From Sinorhizobium garamanticum (lineage in GTDB: Bacteria; Pseudomonadota; Alphaproteobacteria; Rhizobiales; Rhizobiaceae), in assembly GCF_029892065.1 (NCBI RefSeq), contig NZ_CP120374.1:1364001-1428000 (forward strand): a stretch of 64,000 nt of DNA, written 5' to 3'. Below, piece by piece: positions 8,559 to 18,306 of this stretch (positions are counted from its first letter, which is position 1; each line of letters begins with the position of its first letter). The position numbers and the translations under genes were made by a program. Below the pieces are notes generated by a model. It was not told where the DNA came from and did not search any database. It saw only the letters and a program-made list of their open reading frames with translations.

Positions 8559-9515
8559 GTGAAGAAGCTCAGCCTCGAACAGTTGGACACTTTCGCCGCC
8601 GTGGTCGAACTCGGAAGCTTCTCGGCGGCGGCGGAACGCGCCGACATCAGCCAGCCGGCCGTCAGCCTGCAGATCAAGCAGCTCGAGCGCTATCTCGGCG
8701 TCAGGCTGATCGAGCGTGTCGGACGGCGCGCGCAACCGACAGCGGCCGGTCGCGATCTGCTGATCCATGCCCGGCGCATCGAGAAGGAGGCCTCCGACGC
8801 CTTGGAGGCGATGACGCCCTATCGCAGCGAAGCGGCGGGCCGCATCCGCATCGGAACCGGCGCGACCGCGTGCATCCATCTGTTGCCAGCCGTCATTGCT
8901 CGGGTAAAGGCAAGGATGCCGGGGCTGGAGATCACCGTGCATACAGGCAACACGCCCGACATTCTCCACGACTTGGAAGCAAACAGGCTCGACCTTGCCA
9001 TCGTTACGCTGCCGGCTCCCGGCCGTTCGTTCGAAGTCGAAGAGATCTACCGGGACGAGATGGTGGCGGTCGCCCCTTCGCAGGAGAGGTTGCCCCCGGG
9101 CGGGGTCGACGCCGCCATCCTCGGCACCAGGACCTTGCTGCTCTACGAAGGCGGCAATACGCGCCGCGTCGTGGACCAGTGGTTTGCCGAGGCAGGCGTT
9201 CAGGTGAAGCCGGCAATGGAATTCGGGAGCGTCGAAGCGATCAAGCGCCTTGTCGGCGCCGGGCTTGGCTGGGCCATTCTGCCGAGACTGGCGCTGGACG
9301 GCAGCTTTGCATCGAACCGTTCCAAAACGACAAACCCGGCCGATTCCAACGGGTTAGGCGAAGATCGCGACGAATGTTCCTCGCTCGGGCAAGATTCGCT
9401 GGCGTCCTGCCCTCTTGCCCCGAGACTCAATCGCTCGCTGGCGATGGTTGTCCGCCGGGACAAACACCTCAATCGTGGCCTCAGGGAAATGATGCGCGAA
9501 ATTCGGGGCAAATAA
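8559..9515 (+). CDS. LysR family transcriptional regulator
   Basis: The protein has 318 residues from the GTG at 8559, preceded by AAGGA at 8 nt; the ATGs at 8526 and 8535 lie inside the operator-like palindrome. The N-terminal winged helix is clear (LSLEQLDTFAAVVELGSFSA, then RADISQPAVSLQIKQLERYL). The effector domain follows, ending in LAMVVRRDKHLNRGLREMM. Between the usual ILPRLALDG strand and this C-terminus there is a polar stretch of about 35 residues (around 249-284) that I do not expect in the family. Divergent from the GNAT-MFS operon, which it probably controls. Confidence 0.85.
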   Translation: MKKLSLEQLDTFAAVVELGSFSAAAERADISQPAVSLQIKQLERYLGVRLIERVGRRAQPTAAGRDLLIHARRIEKEASDALEAMTPYRSEAAGRIRIGTGATACIHLLPAVIARVKARMPGLEITVHTGNTPDILHDLEANRLDLAIVTLPAPGRSFEVEEIYRDEMVAVAPSQERLPPGGVDAAILGTRTLLLYEGGNTRRVVDQWFAEAGVQVKPAMEFGSVEAIKRLVGAGLGWAILPRLALDGSFASNRSKTTNPADSNGLGEDRDECSSLGQDSLASCPLAPRLNRSLAMVVRRDKHLNRGLREMMREIRGK

Positions 9516-9544
9516 TCCATAAAATCCGTGTGTTGCGGGATTTC

Positions 9545-9603
9545 TTGAATTGGGTTCGATTTGAGCGTAAAATTACTCCAGCAATTCAAAGCGTTACAGC
9601 GAC
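9545..9603 (+). repeat. degenerate RIME-like repeat
   Basis: TTCGATTTGAG, then CAGCAATTCAAAG and GTTACAGCGACC, match the middle of the RIME-like repeats, but both hairpins are eroded. It looks like an old, decayed copy between the LysR and SPW genes. Confidence 0.5.
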
Positions 9604-9686
9604 CGTGCGGACTGAGGCAGCGGAGCTGAAACGTAAGGCGCACGCGAGGGTGACGCTTTGGTCAAGCTTCATACGTGGAGGTTGTC

Positions 9687-10046
9687 ATGCCAAACACTCT
9701 CATTGCGGGAAAAAGGGCCCAGGACTGGGCGAACCTGGTCCTTGCGGTGTGCTTGTTCCTCTCCCCCTGGGTTATCGGTTTTGCGGCTGAGCCCGTGCCG
9801 ACCTGGAACGCCTGGATCGCTGGCATCGTGCTTGGTGCGCTGGCGATCGCGGCGCTCTCGGCCTTCGCAGAATGGGAGGAATGGGTGAACATGGTGATCG
9901 GCCTCTGGCTGATCGTGTCTCCCTGGCTGCTCGGCTTCATGGCAAACATGAACGCGATGTGGACACACGTCATTCTTGGCGTGCTCGTCGCGGCATTGTC
10001 GGCCTGGGCTGTCTGGGACTATCGCCACCCGCAGTCGCACGCCTAG
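9687..10046 (+). CDS. SPW repeat membrane protein
   Basis: The protein has 119 residues from the ATG at 9687, which has GGAGG five bases upstream (an ATG four codons earlier is a poorer choice). Two copies of the SPW repeat are visible: LSPWVIGFA after the first helix and VSPWLLGFM after the third. There are four membrane helices in two homologous pairs. Family members are small inner-membrane proteins of unknown function, often stress-related. Followed directly by a strong hairpin. No operon partner. Confidence 0.85.
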   Translation: MPNTLIAGKRAQDWANLVLAVCLFLSPWVIGFAAEPVPTWNAWIAGIVLGALAIAALSAFAEWEEWVNMVIGLWLIVSPWLLGFMANMNAMWTHVILGVLVAALSAWAVWDYRHPQSHA

Positions 10047-10081
10047 ATCAATTCACTGTTTCATTGAAACAGTGAAATGAT
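10047..10081 (+). terminator. strong hairpin after SPW gene
   Basis: TTCACTGTTTC and GAAACAGTGAA (11-bp arms) enclose a 3-nt loop, and the stem extends outward to GATCA/TGATC with a single mismatch. It lies immediately after the stop codon. There is no long T run, so it may be a rhizobial repeat hairpin acting as a transcript end rather than a classical terminator. Confidence 0.6.
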
Positions 10082-10097
10082 CTGACACTTTCAACTT

Positions 10098-10145
10098 GCG
10101 CAATTCCGGACCGAAAGCCGCTACACACTTTTCCCGGAATTGCGT
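10098..10145. repeat. second-family palindromic repeat
   Basis: GCGCAATTCCGG and CCGGAATTGCG arms flank a core reading GCCGCTACACACTTTT. The core matches a repeat seen again at 15361 and 42188 (CCGCTGCGCACTTTT) and in variant form at 24741 and 31401. This is a second dispersed palindrome family, distinct from the RIME-like one. Confidence 0.65.
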
Positions 10146-10232
10146 AAGAGCGCTGCGCGCTCAGAGGAACGCGCAGAAGCGATCGGCTTTTCAATCGGGA
10201 CTATCCTTCCCGCTTCCAGCGAATCCGGCCAT

Positions 10233-10325
10233 TGCATGTTTCCTTAAGTCGTCGGGATAAAACATGCAGCAATTCAAAGTGCTACAGCGTCCTTTGCGCG
10301 CCTGAAGAGACGCGTGGCGCTGCAG
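10233..10325 (+). repeat. RIME-like repeat
   Basis: Full two-hairpin element. The first hairpin is imperfect (TGCATGTTT...AAACATGCA) and the second is CTACAGCG...CGCTGCAG. It sits 18 bp beyond the stop codon of thuB, where it could stabilise the 3' end of the thu transcript. Confidence 0.8.
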
Positions 10326-10343
10326 AAGCGGGATTGTTTGTCG

Positions 10344-11444
10344 TCAACCTCCGACGACCGCGCGTTGTTCCTCGTCCGAAAACGCGTCTTCCACATCCAG
10401 TTCGCGCCGCTCTCTTTCGGTTTCGATGGCAACATCGAGCACCTTCTGCAGATTGGTGGCATGGCGGAATGTGGGTTCGACGGTCTGACGGGCTGCGACC
10501 GCCTCGGCGAAGCGCTGGTAATTGGTCGGCACCGTCCCGGCGTCGAGCTCGCGCCAGATCGCCTTTTCGACATCGGGGCCGAGGCAGGCCTTGAGGAGCG
10601 AGCCGTCCGGCGTATGCATCACCTCCAGCGCGCCCTTGTCGCCGTGCAGCCTCAGCCTCAACTCGTTGAGATGCCCCGTCGCCCAGCGGCTGGCATGGAT
10701 CACGCCCATCGCGCCGTTTTCGAACTCCGCTGTCATCGCGAAGCTGTCGTTCGCATCAAGGTCGTATTCGCCGATGCGGTTGTCGGGTGCCTTGTCGAAC
10801 GCCTTCAGCCGGGCAAAGACCCGCTCGACCGCGGTGCCGGCGCCATAGCCGGCGAAGTCGAGAATATGGATCCCGACATCACCAAGCACGCCGTTGGAGC
10901 CGTGCTTGGTCGACAGCCGCCACAGCCATTTCGATTCGCTCGCCCAGTCGCCCCACGCCTTCGACACCAGCCAGCTCTGCAAATAGGAGGCTTCGAGATG
11001 GCGCACCCTGCCGATTTCGTCCGCAAGCACCAGCTCGCGTGCCCGCTGAAGCGGCGCGACATTGCGGTAGGTGAGGTTCACCATATTGACGACACCGGCG
11101 CGCTCCGCGGCTTCGGCCATTTCGGCGGCCTTGTGGTAATTTTCCGCCAGCGGCTTTTCGCACAGCACATGCTTGCCGGCGGCGATCAGGGCCAGCGTCG
11201 TGGCATGATGGGCGTAGTCCGGCGTGACGTTGGTCGCCGCGTCGAATTCGCCCCAGTCGATCGCGTCTTCAAGCGAGGTGAAGACGCGGGCGATGCCGTG
11301 CGTGTCGGCAAAGGCGCGCGCCCGCGACGGGTCGACGTCGACTGCGGCGACAAGCTCGACGCCGTCGATCTTGGCAAAGGCTAGTGCATGGCTGTTGGCC
11401 ATGCCGCCGGTTCCGAGAATAAGCAAACGCATGATGGACCTCAT
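10344..11444 (-). CDS. thuB: ThuB, Gfo/Idh/MocA family oxidoreductase
   Basis: The protein has 366 residues. The start ATG at 11444 overlaps the thuA stop by 4 bp and has AGGA upstream; a second in-frame ATG is four codons later. It has an N-terminal Rossmann motif ([16 protein letters not shown]), the Gfo/Idh active-site signature CEKPL, and [13 protein letters not shown] in the C-terminal domain. In Sinorhizobium meliloti ThuA and ThuB act together in oxidising trehalose-type disaccharides (3-keto route). Last gene of thuEFGKAB. The call rests on family motifs plus complete operon context. Confidence 0.9.
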   Translation of the reverse strand: MRSIMRLLILGTGGMANSHALAFAKIDGVELVAAVDVDPSRARAFADTHGIARVFTSLEDAIDWGEFDAATNVTPDYAHHATTLALIAAGKHVLCEKPLAENYHKAAEMAEAAERAGVVNMVNLTYRNVAPLQRARELVLADEIGRVRHLEASYLQSWLVSKAWGDWASESKWLWRLSTKHGSNGVLGDVGIHILDFAGYGAGTAVERVFARLKAFDKAPDNRIGEYDLDANDSFAMTAEFENGAMGVIHASRWATGHLNELRLRLHGDKGALEVMHTPDGSLLKACLGPDVEKAIWRELDAGTVPTNYQRFAEAVAARQTVEPTFRHATNLQKVLDVAIETERERRELDVEDAFSDEEQRAVVGG

Positions 11445-12232
11445 CGATATCCTGCTTCGCCGGCCTGGTGGAGCTTCGGCCCCCGCTCGACGATCGGCTC
11501 CAGCGCCTTCTCCACCGGCACGTTCGGCGCCTCGTGGATCGCCTTGTACGTGCCCTGTGGATTGTGCGCCCATTTTACCGCGTTGCGCAGCACCGTCTGC
11601 ACCGTCGCATCGTGATAGGTCGGATAGGTTTCGTGGCCGGGACGGAAATAGAAGATGTTGCCGGCGCCGCGCCGCCAGGTCAGCCCCGAACGGAACACCT
11701 CGCCACCCGCGAACCAGGAGATGAACACCGTTTCCAGCGGCTCCGGCACGGAAAACTGCTCGCCATACATCTCCTCGTTTTCCAGCACGAAATTCTCGCC
11801 GAGACCGGCGGCGATCGGATGGCGCGGATTGACGACCCAGACGCGCTCGCGCTCGCCCGCCTCGCGCCATTTGAGCGCGCAGGGTGTACCCATCAGCCGC
11901 TTGAACACCTTGGAGAAATGACCGGAATGAAGCACGATCAGCCCCATGCCTTCCCACACCCGCTTGGCCACCCGCTCGACGACCCGGTCGTCGACGGCAC
12001 CGTGATCCTTGTGGCCCCACCAGACGAGCACGTCGGTCGAAGCCAGTCGCTCTTCGCTCAAACCGTGCTCCGGCTCCTGCAAGGTCGCCGTCGTCGCGGC
12101 AACCGCCGGGTCTTCGTTCAGCGTTGCCGCGATCGTGTTGTGCATGCCATTCGGGTAAATCTCCCGAACCACCGCATTCGTCTGCTCGTGGATGTTCTCA
12201 CCCCACACGATGGTGTTGATAGCCAAGGTCAT
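11441..12232 (-). CDS. thuA: ThuA family trehalose utilization protein
   Basis: The 263-residue protein belongs to the ThuA fold (glutamine-amidotransferase-like). It opens with [15 protein letters not shown] and carries [28 protein letters not shown] and the [16 protein letters not shown] segment, all typical. ThuA works with ThuB in intracellular catabolism of trehalose and related disaccharides; biochemistry in the family indicates isomerase-like action on keto-sugars. It overlaps thuB by 4 bp and lies 63 bp downstream of thuK. Confidence 0.9.
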   Translation of the reverse strand: MTLAINTIVWGENIHEQTNAVVREIYPNGMHNTIAATLNEDPAVAATTATLQEPEHGLSEERLASTDVLVWWGHKDHGAVDDRVVERVAKRVWEGMGLIVLHSGHFSKVFKRLMGTPCALKWREAGERERVWVVNPRHPIAAGLGENFVLENEEMYGEQFSVPEPLETVFISWFAGGEVFRSGLTWRRGAGNIFYFRPGHETYPTYHDATVQTVLRNAVKWAHNPQGTYKAIHEAPNVPVEKALEPIVERGPKLHQAGEAGYR

Positions 12233-12295
12233 TCTCCTCGTGGTTACTGCATCCGCTGCCGGATGCCCTTGTCTGGTGGTTAATTTGCGGCGAGG

Positions 12296-13324
12296 TTACG
12301 CCGCGCCGCGTAATTCCGTGCGGCCGATCGCGCGTCCTGCTGCATCAAAGCGATGAAGGTGGCCGGCGGCCGGGGAGATCTGCACGGTTTGCCCGGGCAG
12401 ATGCCTGGAGATCCCGCTTTCGCGGACGATCACCGGCTCGCCTGCGTCGATATCGATATAAACATAGCTGTCGGAACCGAGCATCTCGGCGTGGACGATC
12501 GTTCCGTTCCATTGACCGGCGCCCTCGACGATCTCCAGGTGTTCCGCCCTGATGCCGATCGTTTGCGCCTTGTAGGGCTCCGCGAAGGCGCCGGCCAGAA
12601 AGTTCATTTTCGGCGAGCCGATGAAGCCGGCGACAAAGATCGAGTTCGGGTTTTCATAGAGTTCGAGGGGCGTGCCGATCTGTTCCACCAGCCCGTCCCT
12701 CAAGACGCAGATCCGGTCGGCGAGCGTCATCGCCTCCACCTGGTCGTGCGTCACATAGATCATCGTCGTGTTGTGCATGCTGCGATGAAGTTTTGCGATC
12801 TCGATGCGGGTCGCCACTCGCAGCGCCGCATCGAGATTGGAAAGCGGTTCGTCGAAGAGGAAGACCTTCGGGTCGCGCACGATCGCACGGCCGATCGCCA
12901 CGCGCTGCCGCTGCCCGCCGGAGAGCTGGCGGGGCAGGCGCTTGAGATAGGGTGTGAGCTGCAGCATCTCGGCCGCCGCTTCGACCCTTTTCCTGCATTG
13001 TTCCTTATCCTTGCCGGCGAGCTGCATGCCGAAGGCCATATTGTCGTAGACTGTCATATGCGGATAAAGCGCATAAGACTGAAACACCATGGCGATACCG
13101 CGGCGGGACGGGGCGAGCTGATTGACGATTTGTCCGTCGAAGGCCAGCGTTCCGGAGGTGATTTCCTCCAGGCCCGCAATTAGCCGCAGCAGCGTGGATT
13201 TGCCGCAGCCGGACGGCCCGACGAAGACCATGAATTCCCCCGTCCGGATGTCCATGCTGACGCCCTTGATGACCTCGAAGGCGCCAAAGGACTTGCGAAT
13301 GTCCCGCAATTGTAGCTCTGCCAT
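12296..13324 (-). CDS. thuK: ThuK, sugar ABC transporter ATP-binding protein
   Basis: This is a 342-residue MalK-type ATPase. Walker A is GPSGCGKST (about 36-44), the signature motif is [14 protein letters not shown], Walker B is [12 protein letters not shown], and the switch is THDQ. A C-terminal regulatory (TOBE) domain follows ([19 protein letters not shown]). It energises the ThuEFG importer at the inner membrane. It sits between thuG (38 bp away) and thuA, the usual position in thuEFGKAB. Confidence 0.92.
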   Translation of the reverse strand: MAELQLRDIRKSFGAFEVIKGVSMDIRTGEFMVFVGPSGCGKSTLLRLIAGLEEITSGTLAFDGQIVNQLAPSRRGIAMVFQSYALYPHMTVYDNMAFGMQLAGKDKEQCRKRVEAAAEMLQLTPYLKRLPRQLSGGQRQRVAIGRAIVRDPKVFLFDEPLSNLDAALRVATRIEIAKLHRSMHNTTMIYVTHDQVEAMTLADRICVLRDGLVEQIGTPLELYENPNSIFVAGFIGSPKMNFLAGAFAEPYKAQTIGIRAEHLEIVEGAGQWNGTIVHAEMLGSDSYVYIDIDAGEPVIVRESGISRHLPGQTVQISPAAGHLHRFDAAGRAIGRTELRGAA

Positions 13325-13362
13325 TTCCTTCTCCTAAATCAAGGGGATGCGAGTCGTCTGCC

Positions 13363-14193
13363 CTAGCCTTTGACGCCGCCGGCCGTGAGGCCGGAAATGA
13401 TCCGCCGCTGAAAGATCAGGACGAGGATGACGAGCGGCGCCGTGACGATCACGGACGCGGCCATGATGTTGCCCCAGGGTACTTCGAACTGGCTGCCGCC
13501 CGAGAGCAGCGCGATCGCAACCGGCACCGTGCGCTGCGTGTCCGAGGATGTGAATGTCAGCGCGAACAGGAACTCGTTCCAGGACGCGATGAATGCAAGC
13601 AGTCCTGTCGTCACCAGAGCTGGCCACATCAGCGGCATGAACACGCGGGTGATGATCACCCAGGGCGATGCACCGTCGACGATCGCCGCCTCCTCGATTT
13701 CGACCGGCAGATCGCGCATGAAGGTGGTGAGCACCCACACCGTGAACGGCAGCATGAAAATCATGTAGGAAAAAATCAGCGCCAGCGGCGTGTTAAAGAC
13801 GCCGATCAAGCGCACGAGCTCGAACAGGCCGGCGAGCACGGCGATCTGCGGGAACATCGATACCGACAGGATGGCGAGGAGAAGCAGCCCGCGCCCCCGG
13901 AAGCGGACACGTGCGAGCGCGAAGGCCGCGGTGATCGCCAGTAGCAGCGACGCGGCGACGACCAGGGTCGCGACGAGCAGCGAATTGCCGAGATTCCTCA
14001 GGAAGCTGCCATGCGTCAGGATCTCCTGGTAATTGGCAAGCGAAGGCGCCGACGGCCAATGGTCGACGCGGAAGAGCGCCGTGCCGGATTTGAAGCTCGT
14101 CAGGATCGCGTAGTAGAACGGGAACACCGCGACGACGACAATGACGGCGACGAGGGCATAGAACGCGGTTCGTTTTGCGACTGTCATGAGCAT
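13363..14193 (-). CDS. thuG: ThuG, sugar ABC transporter permease
   Basis: The protein has 276 residues. The start ATG at 14193 shares one base with the thuF stop (TGATG), and the reading frame continues upstream only as an artefact. Six membrane helices are expected. The permease EAA loop is visible as EEAAIVDGASPWVIITRVFMPLM (written here only for its EAA-G-P pattern). This is the MalG-type partner of ThuF. Translational coupling to thuF is likely. Confidence 0.9.
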   Translation of the reverse strand: MLMTVAKRTAFYALVAVIVVVAVFPFYYAILTSFKSGTALFRVDHWPSAPSLANYQEILTHGSFLRNLGNSLLVATLVVAASLLLAITAAFALARVRFRGRGLLLLAILSVSMFPQIAVLAGLFELVRLIGVFNTPLALIFSYMIFMLPFTVWVLTTFMRDLPVEIEEAAIVDGASPWVIITRVFMPLMWPALVTTGLLAFIASWNEFLFALTFTSSDTQRTVPVAIALLSGGSQFEVPWGNIMAASVIVTAPLVILVLIFQRRIISGLTAGGVKG

Positions 14194-15173
14194 CAGCGTT
14201 CCCCCTCCAGGTTGACGCGCCCGAACCACATGTAGAGCACGGTGATCGCCGCGATGATGAGGAACAGCATGGTCGAGGCGGCGGCGCCGTAGGCAAACTT
14301 GTCGAAATCGAAAAGGTTCTCGCGGGCGAGCACCGACATCGTCTTCGTTTGCGCGTTGTTCGGCGTCAGCACGTAGATCAGGTCGAAGATGCGCAGCGCA
14401 TCCAGCATGCGGAAAATGACCGCGACCATCAGCGCAGGCCGTATCAGCGGCAGGGTGATGCGCCAGAAAACCTTGACCGGATGAACGCCGTCGATTTTCG
14501 TGGCCTCGTAGATATCGCCCGGCACCATCTGCAGGCCGGCGAGGATCAGGAGCGCCATGAACGGCGTCGTCTTCCAGACATCGACGATCAGCACCGCGAT
14601 CATCGCGGTATCGGGGCTCGCGGTCCAGGCGATCTTCTGGCTGATCAGGCCGAGGCTGAGCAGGATGTCGTTGAGGATGCCGAACTGGTCGTTGAGCATC
14701 CATGCCCACATTTTCGCGGAGACGATGGTCGGGATCGCCCAGGGGATGAGGATCGCGGCGCGCACGAGGCCGCGCCCGGGAAACCGTGCATTGAGCACCA
14801 GCGCCACGATCAGGCCCAGCGCCGTTTCGATGCTGACCGAGATCACCGTGAACCTCAGCGTGTTCCACACCGCGTTCCACCAGGCGGCGTCGGCGAGCAG
14901 GCCCCTATAGATCGTGCGCCCGCTCTTAAGCGTCACCCAGGAGAGATAGTTCTGCAGGCCGACGAACTCGGCAGCCGAAAGATTGGTCAGCGAGGCGTTG
15001 GTGAAGCTGAAATAGATGGTGCGGACGAGCGGCCAGCCGGCGACCATGGCCAACACCAGCAAAGTCGGCGCCAGGAAAATCCAGGCCGAACGCAGACGCT
15101 GCGCCTGAAGGTCAGAGCCTATCCTTTTGCCCGCAATCGCAGACTGCGGCCCCGCGAGAGAAACTTCGGTCAT
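14193..15173 (-). CDS. thuF: ThuF, sugar ABC transporter permease
   Basis: This 326-residue MalF-type permease has an N-terminal helix (AWIFLAPTLLVLAMVAGWP) and a C-terminal EAA loop containing YEATKIDGV...FWRITLPL. It pairs with ThuG to form the membrane channel. There is a 240-bp gap to thuE containing a palindromic repeat, so thuF lies after a potential attenuation point, as is common behind solute-binding-protein genes. Confidence 0.9.
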   Translation of the reverse strand: MTEVSLAGPQSAIAGKRIGSDLQAQRLRSAWIFLAPTLLVLAMVAGWPLVRTIYFSFTNASLTNLSAAEFVGLQNYLSWVTLKSGRTIYRGLLADAAWWNAVWNTLRFTVISVSIETALGLIVALVLNARFPGRGLVRAAILIPWAIPTIVSAKMWAWMLNDQFGILNDILLSLGLISQKIAWTASPDTAMIAVLIVDVWKTTPFMALLILAGLQMVPGDIYEATKIDGVHPVKVFWRITLPLIRPALMVAVIFRMLDALRIFDLIYVLTPNNAQTKTMSVLARENLFDFDKFAYGAAASTMLFLIIAAITVLYMWFGRVNLEGER

Positions 15174-15360
15174 GACACGAGCTCACTGGTTGGCGTCCAG
15201 CTCTGGGCGGAACGTTCGACCTGCTGCATGGTTCCCTGGATCTCAGGGGATCCGGGGAAACCGCTTTGTATTCAAAGGCTTGAAATACTCTTCGGGGTCC
15301 CGAAGAGCCTGCGATGCTACTTTCGACGACAGCCGGCGGCCGGCTGCCGTACTCTTTTGT

Positions 15361-15403
15361 GCATGTCGTTATCCCAAAACCGCTGCGCACTTTTGGGTCA
15401 TGC
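15361..15403. repeat. palindromic repeat between thuE and thuF
   Basis: The rest of the 240-bp gap 15174-15413 shows no gene. This part forms a long stem: GCATGTCG...CCCAAAACCGC and GCGCACTTTTGGG...CATGC. The same sequence occurs inverted at 42188-42232. Located just after the binding-protein gene thuE, it may let thuE be expressed above the rest of the operon by protecting the upstream message or terminating part of the transcription. Confidence 0.7.
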
Positions 15404-15413
15404 ATCGTGGGCC

Positions 15414-16679
15414 TTACCAGCCGTCTCCCTGGAGCTCGGTCAGGTCGACTTCGAGCAGTTCAAGGTTTTCGGCGGCCGTGCCGTTGCCCGAAAGCGTGTT
15501 GTGTACGGCGCTCCAGAACTTGGAGGAAACCTCGTTGTACTTCACCTTCGCCACGGCCGAGGGGCGCGGCACGGCATCCTGGAAGATCGGTTTCCAGTTC
15601 GGCATGAAGGGCTGTGCGGCGGCGACCTCCTTGTCGTCATAGAGTGCGGCGATCGTCGGCAGGTTCGACAGCTGGATGGCGCGCGCCTTCTGGACTTCCG
15701 GCGAGCCCAGGAACTTGACGAAGGCAATCGACGCTTCCTGCTCGTCGGAATATTTCGAAACCGCGAGGTTCCATCCGCCGAGTGTCGAAGAGGGCTGATC
15801 ACCGTCTGTCGCCGTCGGCAGCGGTTTCACCTCGAACTTGCCCTTGACCGCGCTGTCGTCGCCGTTTCCGAGCGCATAGGCGTAGGGCCAGTTGCGCATG
15901 AAGACGGCATTGCCCGTCTGCCAGACGCCGCGCGACTCCTCCTCCTGATAGGCGAGCACGCCACTCGGAGAGATCGTGCCGATCCAACCCTTGACCCGGT
16001 CGAGGGCCGCTGCTGCCTTTTCGTTGTTGACGGAGATCGTGCCGTCGGCTTCGACGATCTGGCCGCCGCCGGAGGACTTGATCCATTCGAGCGCGTTGCA
16101 GGTCAGGCCCTCATAGGCGTTGCCCTGGAAGACAAAGCCCCAGATGTCGGGATTGCCGGCCGCGCGCTCCTTGTCCTGGATTTCCTTCGCCGTGGCGGCG
16201 AGCTCATCCCAGGTCTCTGGCGGCTTCTTGCCGTATTTGTCCAGCAGATCCTTGCGGTAGTAGAGCGCTGGCGCATCGGTGTAGAACGGCAGCGCGACCA
16301 GCTTGCCGTTAACGGTCTGCGATTGAATGATCGAGGGGAAGTGCGCGCCGGCCACGTCCTTGGTGGCCTCGGTCAGGTCGACGAATTGATCGGCAAGCTG
16401 CGGCGCCCAGATGACGTCGGTCTGATAGACGTCGACATCCTTGTTTCCAGCCGCGAGCCAGAGACGGTACTGGCTGAACTGCTCGCTGCTCGAGGGCGGC
16501 ATCGTCACGAGGTTGACCTTGTGACCGGTGTCCTTTTCGAACTTGGTGATCTGCTCACGCAGAAAGCTCAGGTTCTTGCCCGTCGAATTGGCCGCCATGG
16601 ATATCTCGGCGGCGGCGGCAAGATCGGCAGCACCCGCGATGGCAGCGCAAAAAATCAGCGTCCTTACGATAGGCTTCAT
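15414..16679 (-). CDS. thuE: ThuE, periplasmic trehalose/maltose-type binding protein
   Basis: The protein has 421 residues from the ATG at 16679, which has GGAG upstream. The signal peptide is MKPIVRTLIFCAAIAGAADL with cleavage after an AAA-rich region (about residue 24). Mature features are those of family 1 extracellular solute-binding proteins: FEKDTGHKVNLVTMP, DVYQTDVIWAPQLADQF and EGLTCNALEWI. It captures the disaccharide for ThuFGK. First gene of the operon, divergent from thuR. Confidence 0.9.
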   Translation of the reverse strand: MKPIVRTLIFCAAIAGAADLAAAAEISMAANSTGKNLSFLREQITKFEKDTGHKVNLVTMPPSSSEQFSQYRLWLAAGNKDVDVYQTDVIWAPQLADQFVDLTEATKDVAGAHFPSIIQSQTVNGKLVALPFYTDAPALYYRKDLLDKYGKKPPETWDELAATAKEIQDKERAAGNPDIWGFVFQGNAYEGLTCNALEWIKSSGGGQIVEADGTISVNNEKAAAALDRVKGWIGTISPSGVLAYQEEESRGVWQTGNAVFMRNWPYAYALGNGDDSAVKGKFEVKPLPTATDGDQPSSTLGGWNLAVSKYSDEQEASIAFVKFLGSPEVQKARAIQLSNLPTIAALYDDKEVAAAQPFMPNWKPIFQDAVPRPSAVAKVKYNEVSSKFWSAVHNTLSGNGTAAENLELLEVDLTELQGDGW

Positions 16680-17160
16680 TTTTTCTAGCTCCTCCAAGCT
16701 CCCCCGGTTTCGTAACATCCCCTAAATTCGAAAGCGGTTTGGCTGGCGAGCAAGCTGGCAGAAGCCCAAATCTCTGTCAAGATGTGCTCCAGACCGGCGT
16801 CACAACGAAAGCGAGCATGACTTATATCGTTGTTTTTCAACGAGAAATATACTGTTTTAGCCTGTGGATCGTTGCGACCGCGGGAGTCCGCCGGGATACT
16901 GATTGGGCGTGAATTTACCGGAAATTTAAAACGATTTGGCTGTCTGCTACTCCACGCCATTTGGTTGGTGTGCGACCCCGTTTCCCTCACGAACGGTTGT
17001 TACCACCGGCAAACAGCGTATAGTCCTGCGCAAATGCCACGGCGCCGCGTACTTATCCGACGTGCAAAGTCGCCATGGCAGTTCGGTGTCTGCATGATTT
17101 CGAATCGGCTCCGATTTGAGAACCATGCAGTGGGGGCGTGCAGGGAATACGATCGATCAC
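16680..17160. promoter_or_regulatory. thuE-thuR divergent intergenic region
   Basis: This 481-bp gap must carry both promoters and any ThuR operator. A small dyad CGTTG-TTTTT-CAACG is seen at about 16831-16845 in an AT-rich stretch. A lone RIME-like first hairpin (TGCATGATTTCGAATCGG...CATGCAG, 17091-17130) sits 30 bp before the thuR start and would lie in its leader. No confident -35/-10 pair was assigned. Confidence 0.45.
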
Positions 17161-18204
17161 ATGAAGCTCAAGGAGTTCGCCAAGCAGTTGGGGCTGTCCC
17201 CGACGACGGTCAGCCGCGCTTTGAGCGGCTATCCCGAGGTCAGCGAGAAAACCCGCAAACGCGTGGCGGAAGAAGCGGTGCGTCTCGGCTACCGACCGAA
17301 CGTCAACGCCGTGCGCCTCGTCACGGGACGCGCCGGCGCGATCGGCGTGGTGATGGGCCGCAACGGCGAGTTCCAGTTCTCGGAATATATGAGCGGCATG
17401 GCCGAGCGGCTGGATAGCCAAGACATCGACATCCTCGTAAGCCCGATCGCCGAGCAGGGAGGCAAGGACGAGAGCCAGCTCTATAGCCGGCTTGCGACCA
17501 GCGGTCGGGTCGATGCCGTGATCATCCATTCGCCGATGCCCAACGACGAGCGCATCGCGCTCCTGCACAGGCTGGGAATGCCGTTCCTTGTCCATGGCCG
17601 CTCCGAGACCGAGGTTCCCCACGCCTGGCTCGACATCGACAACGAGGGCGCCATCCGGCGCGCAACCTCGCATCTCATTGATCTCGGCCACAGGCGCATC
17701 GCGATGATCAACGGTCGCGCCGGCCTGACCTTTTCACTTCATCGCGACCAGGGCTATCGCAAAGCTCTTGAGCAGCGCGGCATCCCGTTCGATCCGCGCC
17801 TCATCGCCCATGGCCATTTCACCGACGAATTGGGCTTCCGCTTCGCCCGCTCCTTCCTCGAACAATCGCCGCAGCCGACGGCATTCGTTGCGGGTTCGAT
17901 GATGACTGTGCTCGGCGTCTACCGCGCCGTGCGCTCCTTCGGGCTTGTGGTCGGCCGGGACGTTTCCGTCATCGCCCATGACGACGTCTTCCCCTACCTC
18001 ACCGCCGACAACATGGTGCCCTCGCTCTCGACCACCCGCTCGTCGCTGCGCGCCGCCGGCGCGCGCTCGGCCGACCTCGTCCTGCAGCTCCTGTCGGGTA
18101 AGCCGGCGACCGAGATTCACGAGCTCTGGTCGGTCGAGCTCATTCTTCGCGAGTCCACCGGCCCGGTGCCGCACTCAGACGCAATTCCGGACAAAACAGG
18201 CTGA
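17161..18204 (+). CDS. thuR: ThuR, LacI family transcriptional regulator
   Basis: The protein has 347 residues from the ATG at 17161 (MKLKEFAKQLGLSPTTVSRA), which places the LacI helix-turn-helix at the very N-terminus as usual; the frame is open upstream but without family sequence. The hinge GYRPNVNA and a periplasmic-binding-protein-like core follow. Divergent from thuE, so it is the expected repressor of thuEFGKAB, induced by the disaccharide. The gene name rests on operon position plus family. Confidence 0.85.
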   Translation: MKLKEFAKQLGLSPTTVSRALSGYPEVSEKTRKRVAEEAVRLGYRPNVNAVRLVTGRAGAIGVVMGRNGEFQFSEYMSGMAERLDSQDIDILVSPIAEQGGKDESQLYSRLATSGRVDAVIIHSPMPNDERIALLHRLGMPFLVHGRSETEVPHAWLDIDNEGAIRRATSHLIDLGHRRIAMINGRAGLTFSLHRDQGYRKALEQRGIPFDPRLIAHGHFTDELGFRFARSFLEQSPQPTAFVAGSMMTVLGVYRAVRSFGLVVGRDVSVIAHDDVFPYLTADNMVPSLSTTRSSLRAAGARSADLVLQLLSGKPATEIHELWSVELILRESTGPVPHSDAIPDKTG

Positions 18205-18306
18205 ACATCGGCCGGCAGACGTCGACCGCGCCGGTCGACACGCCCTTGCGCCCTGCCCTTTGGCAGGCCAAGACTGCGGGCAAAGATTCGCACGTCAGAC
18301 AGACAG

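Noticed and set aside
14349..16688. A 779-codon frame opposite thuF and thuE
   Set aside because: Arg- and His-rich composition typical of the antisense frame of high-GC genes; thuE and thuF are clear on the other strand.
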